Below are positions 19,267-27,524 of a stretch of DNA of 64,000 nt, piece after piece. The notes under the pieces are model-generated. The model did no database searches, was not told the origin of the DNA, and saw only the letters and a program-made list of their open reading frames with translations. The DNA is from Denitromonas ohlonensis (lineage in GTDB: Bacteria; Pseudomonadota; Gammaproteobacteria; Burkholderiales; Rhodocyclaceae): the NCBI RefSeq assembly GCF_007625205.1, contig NZ_VMNI01000014.1:62001-126000 (forward strand), given 5' to 3'. The number at the start of each line of letters is the position of its first letter. Position 1 is the stretch's first letter. Made by a program: the position numbers and the translations under genes.

Positions 19267-20091
19267 ATGCCGCCGCGTTTGACCGGCGATGCGCTGAACC
19301 AGGCCCGACGGCGGGCGGTTGAGCTGCGCCGACAGGGGCGGACCCTGGCCGAAGTGTCGGCGGCGACCGGCTTGTCGGTGCCGACCGTTGTTGCCGCGGC
19401 GAAAGCGTTTGCGCAGGCCGGTTGGGCGGGCGTGGATGTGCGCCCGCAGGGGCGGCCGGTCGGGAGCGGTCGCGCGATCGATAAGGCGGTCGAAGCCGAG
19501 ATTCGCGATGCGTTTCTGGTGTGTTCGCCCGAGCGCGCCGGCGAAGCGGGTGGGTTGTGGCAGCACCAGGCGGTGGCCCGCTGGTTGGTGCGTCGCTTTG
19601 ACATCGACCTGGGTGAGCGCACGGTGGCGCGCTATGTGGCGAGCTGGGGCATTGATCCGCCCGACTGGCAGACTGTTCTTCGCGCGTCGACCAAACACGA
19701 TGCGCCCGAGCCCCCAGCGCTCGATTCGCGCGCGCGCTTTTGGTGTGGCGAGCAGCGCCTGGACGCGACGCGAACCGTGCTGTTTGCGCGCGGGCCGCGC
19801 GGTCGCCTGTATTGGCGCATCGTCGCCGTGCCGCTGCAGGCGCTGGCCGTGGTCGATTTTCTGGAACGGATGTGCACTTTGGCTGGCCGGCCATTGCAGT
19901 TGCACTGGGTGGGGGCCGACATCACGCAGGTCGCCTCAGTGGCCGCTTGGCTAGCGGCCAATGCGGCGCGGCTGGTGCTGGTGCGCTATCGCGCGCCCGA
20001 GGCGTCCCCGGCAGTATCGTATGATTCGAACAACGCGGCGTTGGCGCAGTTGGCCAGCGACGATCAACACGGTTTTCGCAAGAGGACAGCA
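19267..20091 (+). CDS. IS630-transposase-like HTH protein/segment, in frame with cysD
   Basis: 275 codons read from ATG 19267 straight into cysD with no stop. Residues ~5-75 form a homeodomain-like HTH ([20 protein letters not shown]) followed by [14 protein letters not shown], as in IS630-type transposases and their derivatives. Residues ~80-135 look like a second winged-helix unit ([19 protein letters not shown]). Residues ~155-260 follow the outline of an IS630 DDE domain and end in YRAPEASP where transposases have Y-SPELNP. The expected catalytic Asp positions read CGEQ and HWVGAD, so it is probably catalytically dead. It may be a domesticated regulator of the cys genes, or an N-terminal extension of CysD. 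Confidence 0.6.
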
Positions 20092-20991
20092 ATGACATTG
20101 ACCCATTTGCAACGGCTCGAGGCCGAAAGCATCCACATCATGCGCGAGGTGGTGGCCGAGGCTGACAACCCGGTCATGCTCTATTCGATCGGCAAGGACA
20201 GCGCGGTGATGCTGCATCTGGCCATGAAGGCCTTCTACCCGGCCAAGCCGCCGTTTCCGCTGCTGCATGTGGATACGCGCTGGAAGTTTCGCGAGATGTA
20301 CAGCTTCCGCGACAAGATGGTGAAGGAGCTTGGCCTGGACCTGCGGGTGCATATCAACCCCGAAGGCGTCGAGAAGGACATCAATCCCTTCACGCACGGT
20401 TCGGCGATCCACACCGATATCATGAAGACCGAAGGGCTCAAGCAGGCGCTCGATATGTACGGCTTCGACGCGGCCTTTGGCGGCGCCCGGCGCGACGAGG
20501 AAAAATCGCGCGCCAAGGAGCGTATCTTCTCCTTCCGCAGTGCGCAGCATCGCTGGGACCCGAAGGTGCAGCGCCCCGAGTTGTGGAAGCTCTACAACGC
20601 GCGCAAGCACAAGGGCGAGTCGATGCGGGTGTTTCCGCTGTCGAACTGGACCGAGTTGGACATCTGGCAATACATCTACCTCGAAGACATTCCGATCGTG
20701 CCGCTGTACTACTCGGCTGCGCGTCCGGTGGTCGAGCGCGATGGCGCGCTGATCATGGTCGACGACGAACGCATGCCGCTCAAGGCCGGCGAGGTGCCGA
20801 TGATGCGCAAGGTGCGTTTCCGCACCCTGGGCTGCTATCCGCTGACCGGGGCGGTCGAGTCCGATGCCGACACGCTGCCGGCGATCATCCAGGAAATGTT
20901 GCTGACGAAAACCTCGGAGCGCCAGGGCCGGGTGATCGACCACGATTCTGCCGCGTCCATGGAAAAGAAAAAGCAGGAGGGGTATTTCTGA
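20092..20991 (+). CDS. cysD: Sulfate adenylyltransferase subunit 2 (ATP sulfurylase small subunit)
   Basis: 299 residues that with CysN form APS from ATP and sulfate. The PP-loop motif is [10 protein letters not shown] at residues 32-41, then [14 protein letters not shown], and [20 protein letters not shown]. It ends with the family tail [12 protein letters not shown] 20092 gives the normal length and has AGAGGA about 6 bp upstream. The same frame is open for a further 275 codons upstream, so a longer fused product cannot be excluded. A repeat-filled gap separates it from cysNC. Confidence 0.95.
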   Translation: MTLTHLQRLEAESIHIMREVVAEADNPVMLYSIGKDSAVMLHLAMKAFYPAKPPFPLLHVDTRWKFREMYSFRDKMVKELGLDLRVHINPEGVEKDINPFTHGSAIHTDIMKTEGLKQALDMYGFDAAFGGARRDEEKSRAKERIFSFRSAQHRWDPKVQRPELWKLYNARKHKGESMRVFPLSNWTELDIWQYIYLEDIPIVPLYYSAARPVVERDGALIMVDDERMPLKAGEVPMMRKVRFRTLGCYPLTGAVESDADTLPAIIQEMLLTKTSERQGRVIDHDSAASMEKKKQEGYF

Positions 20992-21000
20992 TGGCCCCCA

Positions 21001-21144
21001 CGCTCACTTTGTTCGCTGCCCCCCGAGGGGGCTGCGCCCATCCTTGGGGCGGCCCGGCGGATGGTCGGCCGATGCGCCCTTTCGCTCACATTTGTTCGCT
21101 GCCCCCCGTGGGGGCTGAAGCCGCCTTTGGGGCGGCCCTGCAGG
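21001..21144. repeat. Two-copy GC-rich hairpin repeat between cysD and cysNC
   Basis: Copy 1 (21001-21060) and copy 2 (21083-21144) share CGCTCAC..TTTGTTCGCTGCC, a CCCCC-GNG-GGGGGC hairpin, then a second hairpin built on GCC..TTGGGGCGGCCC. They are ~60 bp units in direct orientation separated by 22 bp. The look is of a REP/ERIC-like element common in GC-rich betaproteobacteria. The end of copy 2 contains the AGGAGG that serves cysNC. The hairpins may stabilise or attenuate the cysD-cysNC message. Only two units occur here and they lack CRISPR spacing. Confidence 0.75.
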
Positions 21145-21154
21145 AGGCTTGCTA

Positions 21155-23065
21155 ATGGCCCACGTATCCGATCTCATCGCCTCCGATATTGGCGAATACC
21201 TGCGCAGCCACGAGCACAAGAGCCTGCTGCGTTTCATTACCTGCGGCAGTGTGGATGATGGCAAGAGCACCCTGATCGGGCGTCTGCTGTTCGAATCCAA
21301 GATGCTGTTCGAAGACCAGATGGCCGCGGTCGAAGCCGACTCGAAGAAATACGGCACCCAGGGCGAGGATATCGACTTCGCCTTGCTGGTCGATGGCCTC
21401 GCCGCCGAGCGGGAGCAGGGCATCACCATTGATGTGGCCTATCGCTTCTTCTCGACCGACAAGCGCAAGTTCATCGTTGCCGACACCCCGGGGCATGAGC
21501 AATACACCCGCAACATGGTCACCGGCGCCTCAACCGCCGACGTCGCCATTTTGATGGTCGACGCGCGCAAGGGCATCCTTACCCAGACGCGCCGCCACAG
21601 TTACCTGGTGTCGCTGATCGGCATCCGCCACATCGTGGTCGCCATCAACAAGATGGACCTGGTCGACTACTCGGAAAAGACCTACCGCAAGATCGTTGAA
21701 GACTATCGCGATTTTGCCACCCGCATCGGTATCGAGGATGTCACCTTCATCCCGCTGTCGGCTTTCAAGGGCGATAACATCATCGCCCCCAGTGACAAGC
21801 TGCCCTGGTATCACGGCACCACGCTGATGGGCTTTCTCGAAACTGTCGAGATCGACGAAGAGCGCATGCAGAAGGCGGCGTTCCGCCTGCCGGTGCAATG
21901 GGTGAACCGCCCCAATCTCGACTTCCGCGGCTTTGCCGGCACCGTGTCCAGCGGCGTCATCCAGCCGGGCGACCGCATCCGTGTTCAGCCCTCGGGTAAG
22001 GAAAGTACCGTCGCGCGTATCGTCACGCATGATGGCGATCTGCCGCAGGCCGTGGCCGGCCAGTCGATCACACTCACGCTGGCCGATGAGATTGATGTCT
22101 CCCGTGGCGACGTCATCTCCATCGCCGAACACCCGGCCAGCTCGGCCGATCAGTTCGAAACCACCATCGTCTGGATGCACGACGAACCGATGCTGCCCGG
22201 CCGCGCCTATCTGCTCAAGATCGGCACCAAAATGGTCACGGCGACGGTCACCGAAATCAAGTATCAGGTGAACGTCAACACCATGGAACACGTGGCCGCC
22301 AAGAAGCTCGATCTCAACGGCATCGCGGTGTGCAACCTCAGCCTCGACCGCCAGATCGCCTTCGACGCCTACACCGATAACCGCGATACCGGCGCCTTCA
22401 TCCTGGTCGACCGGCTCAGCAACAACACCGTCGGCGCCGGCATGATCCACTTCGCTCTGCGCCGCTCGCACAACATCCACATGCAGCATGTGGATGTCGA
22501 CAAGGCGGCACGCGGCGGCATGAAAGGCCAGAAACCCTGCCTGTTGTGGTTCACTGGCCTGTCCGGTGCCGGCAAATCGGCCATCGCCAACATGGTCGAG
22601 AAAAAGCTCCACGCCATGGGCCGCCACACCTATCTGCTCGACGGCGACAACGTGCGTCACGGTCTGAACAAGGACCTCGGCTTCACCGATGCCGACCGTG
22701 TCGAGAACATCCGCCGTGTGGCCGAAGTCGCCAAGCTGATGGTCGACGCCGGCCTGATCGTCATCACCGCCTTCATCTCCCCCTTCCGCTCAGAGCGGCG
22801 CATGGCGCGCACCCTGGTGGAAGAGGGCGAGTTCCTCGAAGTGTTTGTCGACACCCCGCTCGAAGTCGCCGAAGAGCGCGATCCGAAGGGGCTTTACAAG
22901 AAAGCGCGACGGGGTGAGTTGAAGAACTTCACTGGTATCGATTCGCCGTATGAGGCGCCGGAAGAGGCGGAAGTTCGGTTGAAGACTGTGGGTAGTTCCA
23001 TCGAGGCGTCGGCCGATCAGGTGATCGCGGCGCTGCGCCAGCATCACATCCTGGGCGCCGACTAG
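21155..23065 (+). CDS. cysNC: Bifunctional sulfate adenylyltransferase subunit 1 / APS kinase
   Basis: 636 residues making PAPS from sulfate together with CysD. Residues 1-~430 are CysN, an EF-Tu-like GTPase with GSVDDGKST (31-39), [12 protein letters not shown] and NKMDLVDY. Residues ~445-636 are CysC, with Walker [14 protein letters not shown] (~468) and [16 protein letters not shown] 21155 is preferred because CAGGAGG lies 8 bp upstream; a TTG two codons earlier is also in frame. The PAPS product feeds assimilation and could feed the sulfotransferase at 35289-36059. Confidence 0.96.
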   Translation: MAHVSDLIASDIGEYLRSHEHKSLLRFITCGSVDDGKSTLIGRLLFESKMLFEDQMAAVEADSKKYGTQGEDIDFALLVDGLAAEREQGITIDVAYRFFSTDKRKFIVADTPGHEQYTRNMVTGASTADVAILMVDARKGILTQTRRHSYLVSLIGIRHIVVAINKMDLVDYSEKTYRKIVEDYRDFATRIGIEDVTFIPLSAFKGDNIIAPSDKLPWYHGTTLMGFLETVEIDEERMQKAAFRLPVQWVNRPNLDFRGFAGTVSSGVIQPGDRIRVQPSGKESTVARIVTHDGDLPQAVAGQSITLTLADEIDVSRGDVISIAEHPASSADQFETTIVWMHDEPMLPGRAYLLKIGTKMVTATVTEIKYQVNVNTMEHVAAKKLDLNGIAVCNLSLDRQIAFDAYTDNRDTGAFILVDRLSNNTVGAGMIHFALRRSHNIHMQHVDVDKAARGGMKGQKPCLLWFTGLSGAGKSAIANMVEKKLHAMGRHTYLLDGDNVRHGLNKDLGFTDADRVENIRRVAEVAKLMVDAGLIVITAFISPFRSERRMARTLVEEGEFLEVFVDTPLEVAEERDPKGLYKKARRGELKNFTGIDSPYEAPEEAEVRLKTVGSSIEASADQVIAALRQHHILGAD

Positions 23066-23123
23066 CGTTGCTGCGACGGCTGGGCACGCTGGTGCTTCGC
23101 TGTCGCAAAAATTGGCGGTGCGC

Positions 23124-24035
23124 CTACTCGCCGCGCAGGTAGCGGATGTAGCCTCGCGGATCCGTCTTGAGGCGGTCGAGGATGTTTTCAAAGACGTTGT
23201 TGGTCTTGCGTACCAGCGGCCGGCTGGCGGCGAAATTGGCTCGCCGCCAAAGGCCTGCGACGGGACCGCGGAACAAGCCCGCCCGACGCAAAAGTACTGC
23301 CAAGCTGTCGAGTCCGGCCGTCAGCGCCGAGGTGCTGCGGTCTTTCCTGAAATCCCGGTCAGTCCAGGACATGGCGCCGAGATGGAAAATCGTGTCGGCA
23401 TACAAGCCGGCGAGCAGATAGTGGTCATTGCGCTTGTTGGAGCGATATAGCCGCTTCCATGGCAACTGGTGCTTCCAGACCGTGAATCCGACGCCAATGC
23501 CGGAGTCCGGCTTCTGGCCGGTAGCGTGCAGGAACTCGCTGAACTCGGGTCCAGCCATTACGCTGTCGTCGGGCAGGAAGGTCGGGGCGTAGTGGCGGAA
23601 GAAGCTGCTTGAGAAATAGCAGCAACTGGGGTGTGGCAGTGCGGTGTCGTTGTTTTCTTCCCGAAACACGGCCGCCAGATGGTTTCCGGCGCTGATCTCC
23701 GACTCGAGGTGTTGGTTCCAGCCCTCTAGAACAGGAAAGGCATCCACATCCATCGTGCACAGGCGCTCGGCGCCGTTCGCGATGGCATGCTCGCAGAGCT
23801 TGTTCAGATAATAGGAGTGCTCTTTCGAGCCGACGAAATCGGTCGGCTCGATCTCTACCATCTCCAGCTTGGGTACGCCAACCAGCCGCGACCTGACCGT
23901 ATCGCTGACGCGCGGGGCGACACCGTAGATGACGAAATCATCCGTCGTGAACTCGGTGAGCGACTTCAGGTGGAGGTCGAGTATGGGAATGTTTTCGTCA
24001 CGCAGGAAGTACACGACGAGGATAGCGAGTTTCAT
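23124..24035 (-). CDS. Putative glycosyltransferase (GT-A-like)
   Basis: 303 residues starting MKLAILVVYFLRDENIPIL. The DVDAF in ERLCTMDVDAFPVLEGW looks like the DXD metal/nucleotide-sugar site of GT-A enzymes. A substrate-lid region with MAGPEFSEFL and a basic C-terminal third follow. No clear family name can be given. It is read with the GT39 protein upstream (59 bp gap) and faces cysNC convergently. In context it probably adds a sugar to the EPS; other nucleotide-diphospho-sugar transferase roles remain possible. Confidence 0.6.
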   Translation of the reverse strand: MKLAILVVYFLRDENIPILDLHLKSLTEFTTDDFVIYGVAPRVSDTVRSRLVGVPKLEMVEIEPTDFVGSKEHSYYLNKLCEHAIANGAERLCTMDVDAFPVLEGWNQHLESEISAGNHLAAVFREENNDTALPHPSCCYFSSSFFRHYAPTFLPDDSVMAGPEFSEFLHATGQKPDSGIGVGFTVWKHQLPWKRLYRSNKRNDHYLLAGLYADTIFHLGAMSWTDRDFRKDRSTSALTAGLDSLAVLLRRAGLFRGPVAGLWRRANFAASRPLVRKTNNVFENILDRLKTDPRGYIRYLRGE

Positions 24036-24094
24036 GGCAACGTGAGCTTGAGCAGGTTGTGGGCAGAGCGCGGGCTCGGGGCGGCGCTTGGGCG

Positions 24095-25402
24095 TCAGTC
24101 CGAGTGCACCGGCAGGGCGTGCTTCCGGGATGCTCTAGTGAACCGCCCGGTTCGGGAAAGCAGGGGCTGAAGGGAGAGTGCTGCAATGATACCCAGTATC
24201 GGCATGATCGGCTCCCGGTACCGGAATATGACATAGAAAAGCATGTGAACCGCGGTGTATCCAGCGATCGCGAGCCAAAGGGTGATGAGGTGGGGCCTGC
24301 TGATATGTCGGGTCAGAATGCTGCCGAGCGCGGCCAGGACCATGATGGCGAACTGTATCGCCCACAGTACGCGGATGATGGATTCAACGCCGCTTGCCTC
24401 ACCTTTTCCCGCATGAAGGGGGGGCGTCCAGAAATAGACCGCCTTTTTTACCATCAATGCGGCGAAACGCGCCGGGTCTTCCATGATCCATGCAATGGCG
24501 TCGCGTTTGAGGGACTCCGACGCTTCGACTTCCCCCTGGGCCAGCCGAAACGCTTCCCAGCCTTTTCCCCGCGGGGTATCGACGATTGAAACAAACATGC
24601 CGGTTGCCGCCGGATTATTACCGAGATAGAGATTGAATCCGCCGTTGGTATTCAACACCGGCGCCCCTAGTACATTCATGTTTCGAACAATCCACGGCGC
24701 CGATACCGAACAGACGCCCGCAGCGATGCAAAGCGCGAGGATACCGCGTCGATAGAACGACGCAGGGCACACCCACAGTGCAAACGCGACGGCGCCGCCG
24801 AGCGACAAGGCGGCGCTGCCGGTCAGCGCGATGGCACCGAGCAGCAAGCCGCAGGTGACGGCCGCCGCCGGGGATGGCCGTTTTGACAGTCTGAGGGCAC
24901 ACCACATGACAGCGAGCATCAAGGGCACCATCAGATTCTCTTTCAGAAGGTAGACGCCGTAGACGCTGGCCGGCAGGTAGAGCGCCCATATCGCGGCGGC
25001 GATGATACGCCCGCTGCGGTTTGCGCCGGCCTCCCTGGCCACGCGATGGCACAGCAGGATCGAGACCCCACCCAGCAGCACATTGGCAATCCGAGCAGCA
25101 AAGGTGCTTTCGCCGAAAAGTGAGAAAACCGGTGCCAGCACAAACAGCGGGTAGCCCACGCTATACATGGCATGGTTTCCCTTGTAGTCAACAATGCCGT
25201 GGCCGTTGATGAGGTTCATCGCCATGCTGGCATAGGCGATCTCATCGCTCTCCGGCGTGTGGTGATAAAGCACGATTGCCGCGGCTCGCATTGCGAGGCC
25301 GATGCAAATGACAACGGAGAGCCATTTCCATTCGAGATGATCGCCTTGATTCGATGGCTCGCCCATGGCGATCGGCATCGGTGAGTGCAGTAGCGTTGCC
25401 AT
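24095..25402 (-). CDS. GT39/ArnT-like membrane glycosyltransferase
   Basis: 435 residues with about ten to eleven hydrophobic segments. After the first segment comes YHHTPESDEIAYASMAMNL, which fits the catalytic Asp-Glu loop of GT39/GT83 (PMT, ArnT) enzymes that use polyprenyl-phosphate sugars in the periplasm. A periplasmic loop with NTNGGFNLYLGNNPAATG is typical of the bacterial family. It lies just downstream of an SMR-like protein and a HAD-UbiA prenyltransferase, suggesting a set that makes, flips and uses a lipid-linked sugar. Acceptor unknown. Confidence 0.78.
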   Translation of the reverse strand: MATLLHSPMPIAMGEPSNQGDHLEWKWLSVVICIGLAMRAAAIVLYHHTPESDEIAYASMAMNLINGHGIVDYKGNHAMYSVGYPLFVLAPVFSLFGESTFAARIANVLLGGVSILLCHRVAREAGANRSGRIIAAAIWALYLPASVYGVYLLKENLMVPLMLAVMWCALRLSKRPSPAAAVTCGLLLGAIALTGSAALSLGGAVAFALWVCPASFYRRGILALCIAAGVCSVSAPWIVRNMNVLGAPVLNTNGGFNLYLGNNPAATGMFVSIVDTPRGKGWEAFRLAQGEVEASESLKRDAIAWIMEDPARFAALMVKKAVYFWTPPLHAGKGEASGVESIIRVLWAIQFAIMVLAALGSILTRHISRPHLITLWLAIAGYTAVHMLFYVIFRYREPIMPILGIIAALSLQPLLSRTGRFTRASRKHALPVHSD

Positions 25403-25415
25403 CGTAAGTGACCTC

Positions 25416-25781
25416 CTAGCTATGACCGACCATCGCCACGCCGATGCAGATCATGCTCACGCCCACGAGTCTGAACAGTGTCATTTGTTCACCCAACATG
25501 AGTCCGATGCCCGCGGTCAGGGCGAAGCCCAGGCCAACCATCGGATAGGCCTTGCTGACGTCCCACTGGGCCAGCACGGAGAGCCAGACGATGGCACCTA
25601 CGCCATACAGTGCAAATCCGGTCACGATGTGCATGTTGGTCGCGAGTTCGAGAATCGACCTTGCGCTCAACGGATTCTCACTGAAGCTCTTGGCTACGGC
25701 GGAGCTCATTCCCGCTTTCAGGAAGAACTGTGCGGAAACCGACAAGCAGATGCTGAGGAGTGCTGCGAAAAGGATTTTCAT
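25416..25781 (-). CDS. SMR/EamA-like small membrane protein, possible lipid-sugar flippase subunit
   Basis: 121 residues with four hydrophobic segments, starting MKILFAALLSICLSVSAQFF. The segment WLSVLAQWDVSKAYPMVGLG and the final GVSMICIGVAMVGHS follow the small multidrug resistance/ArnE-ArnF fold. Such proteins next to GT39 enzymes often flip polyprenyl-phosphate sugars; a drug-efflux role is less likely here. Start 25781 was chosen over an in-frame start 17 codons upstream because it begins directly at the first membrane segment. It lies 13 bp upstream of the GT39 gene. Confidence 0.75.
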   Translation of the reverse strand: MKILFAALLSICLSVSAQFFLKAGMSSAVAKSFSENPLSARSILELATNMHIVTGFALYGVGAIVWLSVLAQWDVSKAYPMVGLGFALTAGIGLMLGEQMTLFRLVGVSMICIGVAMVGHS

Positions 25782-25849
25782 ACGGTGTTCCAGTCGAGAG
25801 GCAATGGGCATGTGGGTCTGGAAGCCAGCCAAGCTGGCGGCGAGGTACC

Positions 25850-27292
25850 TCAGCCGCCGAGCGTCAGAAAATGCGCTGTCAGCATCAAGGTGATCAGGCC
25901 GAGAACGGTCACTCGACTCCCGAAATCCTTGACGGCATACACGATCGGGTCGTCATTCATCTCGCCACGTGAGGTCTTGATAAGCAGCCGCGTCAACCAG
26001 TAGATAAGGCCAACTGCGACCAACCACAGGAGGTCCGGCGTGGCGTAGCGGGCCCGGGTTGCCCCGTCGCTGATAAAGAGTCCGAAGATCACCACTGAGC
26101 AGAGGGCTGCGCCAACGCCGAGCGGCCAGATCACCGATAGGTCTGTCACCCGGTAATCCCGGCCTTGCGTCGCATCTTTGCCGAGCTCGCCAAGTGTCAT
26201 GAGTTCGGCGCAGCGTTTGACGAGGGCCAGACTGAGAAAAATGAACACGGAAAAAGCGAGCAACCAGGAACTGATCGGAATGCCCGAGGCAACTGATCCC
26301 GCGAGAATGCGCAAGGTGTAGAGCAGCGACAGGACAATGACATCGATAATGACATATTCCTTCAGGAACCAGCTGTAGGCGCTTGTGATGACCAGATAGA
26401 GCAGAAGTAGTTGTGCGAAACCCGGCGATACCATCAAGGCCAGGGCTGCGGCAATCGTCAACGCAAGGCTGGCGACGATGAGGCCGTGGGTGATCGGGAG
26501 CGAGGCGCTGGCGAAGGGGCGTGAGCGCTTTCTTGGATGTGCCCGGTCGTTTTCGAGATCAAGCAGGTCGTTTGCGATGTATGTCGCTGATGCGGCGAGC
26601 GAGAAAGCGATGAATCCCACAAGCACGGAAAACAGCTTGCCGGCATCGAAGAACGAGAATGCGGTGAGCAGCGGGACAAATAGCAGGAGATTCTTTGACC
26701 ACTGATGTACGCGAAGCGCCCTGAGCCAGACCGCGATGCCACCCGATTCTTCAGGAAAACTGCGTTCGATAGGCACCGACGCATTGAGCCTGCTAGCGGT
26801 GGTTGGCGACACGCAAACCAGTATGGCTGCGGTGGCGGCATTCCAGATCGGCAGGTCGGCGGCGCAGTCGCCGGCATACGCAAATTCGTTGCCTACCTTG
26901 GCCCGTATGGCCTTCAGCTTTGACGCGCTTTTCAGGTTGTTGTCGTGCTCGGTGGCGAGCACTGCATCGAAGAGACCGAGGTGCTCGGACACGGCCTCGG
27001 CAATCGATCGATGTGCCGCCGTGGCGAGGATGACCCTCCGTCCGGCCGATTTCTGCTGGATCAGATAGTCCACCAGCGCTTGGCGATAGGGCAGGTGGGC
27101 CGCAGAGATTTCTACCTTCTGGGCCACGGATTCCTTGAATCGCGCTCTGCCTTTCAGCAACCACCATGCAATCCAGACCAGATTGAGCGGAGACTGTTTG
27201 ACCAGCTTGATCAGTGACTCCAGCAGGGTATCGGTCGGTGTCAGCGTGCCGTCAAGGTCGACGACGAGCGGTACTTCGGCTGTGGCGGTCAT
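25850..27292 (-). CDS. HAD phosphatase-UbiA prenyltransferase fusion
   Basis: 480 residues. Residues 1-~200 are a HAD-superfamily phosphatase: VVDLDGTLTPT (nucleophile Asp12), ILATAAHRSIAEAV, and YAGDCAADLPIW. Residues ~210-480 are a UbiA-family membrane prenyltransferase with NDLLDLENDRAHP and a second Asp-rich part DATQGRDYRVTDLS. This architecture resembles the decaprenyl-phosphate phosphoribose synthase pathway, in which a pyrophosphate-linked pentose phosphate is put on a polyprenyl phosphate and then dephosphorylated. The fused phosphatase would supply that second step. Start 27292 precedes the HAD motif by 11 codons. Confidence 0.85.
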   Translation of the reverse strand: MTATAEVPLVVDLDGTLTPTDTLLESLIKLVKQSPLNLVWIAWWLLKGRARFKESVAQKVEISAAHLPYRQALVDYLIQQKSAGRRVILATAAHRSIAEAVSEHLGLFDAVLATEHDNNLKSASKLKAIRAKVGNEFAYAGDCAADLPIWNAATAAILVCVSPTTASRLNASVPIERSFPEESGGIAVWLRALRVHQWSKNLLLFVPLLTAFSFFDAGKLFSVLVGFIAFSLAASATYIANDLLDLENDRAHPRKRSRPFASASLPITHGLIVASLALTIAAALALMVSPGFAQLLLLYLVITSAYSWFLKEYVIIDVIVLSLLYTLRILAGSVASGIPISSWLLAFSVFIFLSLALVKRCAELMTLGELGKDATQGRDYRVTDLSVIWPLGVGAALCSVVIFGLFISDGATRARYATPDLLWLVAVGLIYWLTRLLIKTSRGEMNDDPIVYAVKDFGSRVTVLGLITLMLTAHFLTLGG

Positions 27293-27524
27293 GGGGCTCC
27301 CAGTGGTGTTGACCGCTCTTTCCCCTGGTTTTTTCCGGTGTCGGAGCGATCTGGTGCATATCCAATAGATGCGATACGGATCGCTGGATGACCAGAGCGT
27401 ACGACGTTGGGGTGGCTTCAGGCCGAGAAAAATGTCACTGGTTGGCAAAGGTCGTAGGGGTGAGACCATGCCGATCCGATGGATGGTGGGCTGGCGGGCG
27501 TTGCTTCACACAGGCGTCGTCAAA

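Noticed and set aside
19267-20091. Intact IS630 insertion element
   Set aside because: No terminal inverted repeats or TA duplication were seen, the catalytic Asp positions are not kept, and the frame runs into cysD; it is transposase-like, not a mobile element.
21001-21144. CRISPR-like repeat
   Set aside because: Only two ~60-bp imperfect copies with internal hairpins and a 22-bp spacer, and no cas genes nearby; a REP-like element explains it better.
21530-22660. A 376-codon open frame on the - strand opposite cysNC
   Set aside because: It mirrors the cysNC codon pattern, has low-complexity Val/Asp/Gly/His composition and no recognisable domain; GC-rich genes commonly leave such antisense frames open.
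27293-27524. Possible small gene between the HAD-UbiA and amidotransferase genes
   Set aside because: Short open frames occur on the + strand, but none has a ribosome site, domain or plausible composition.
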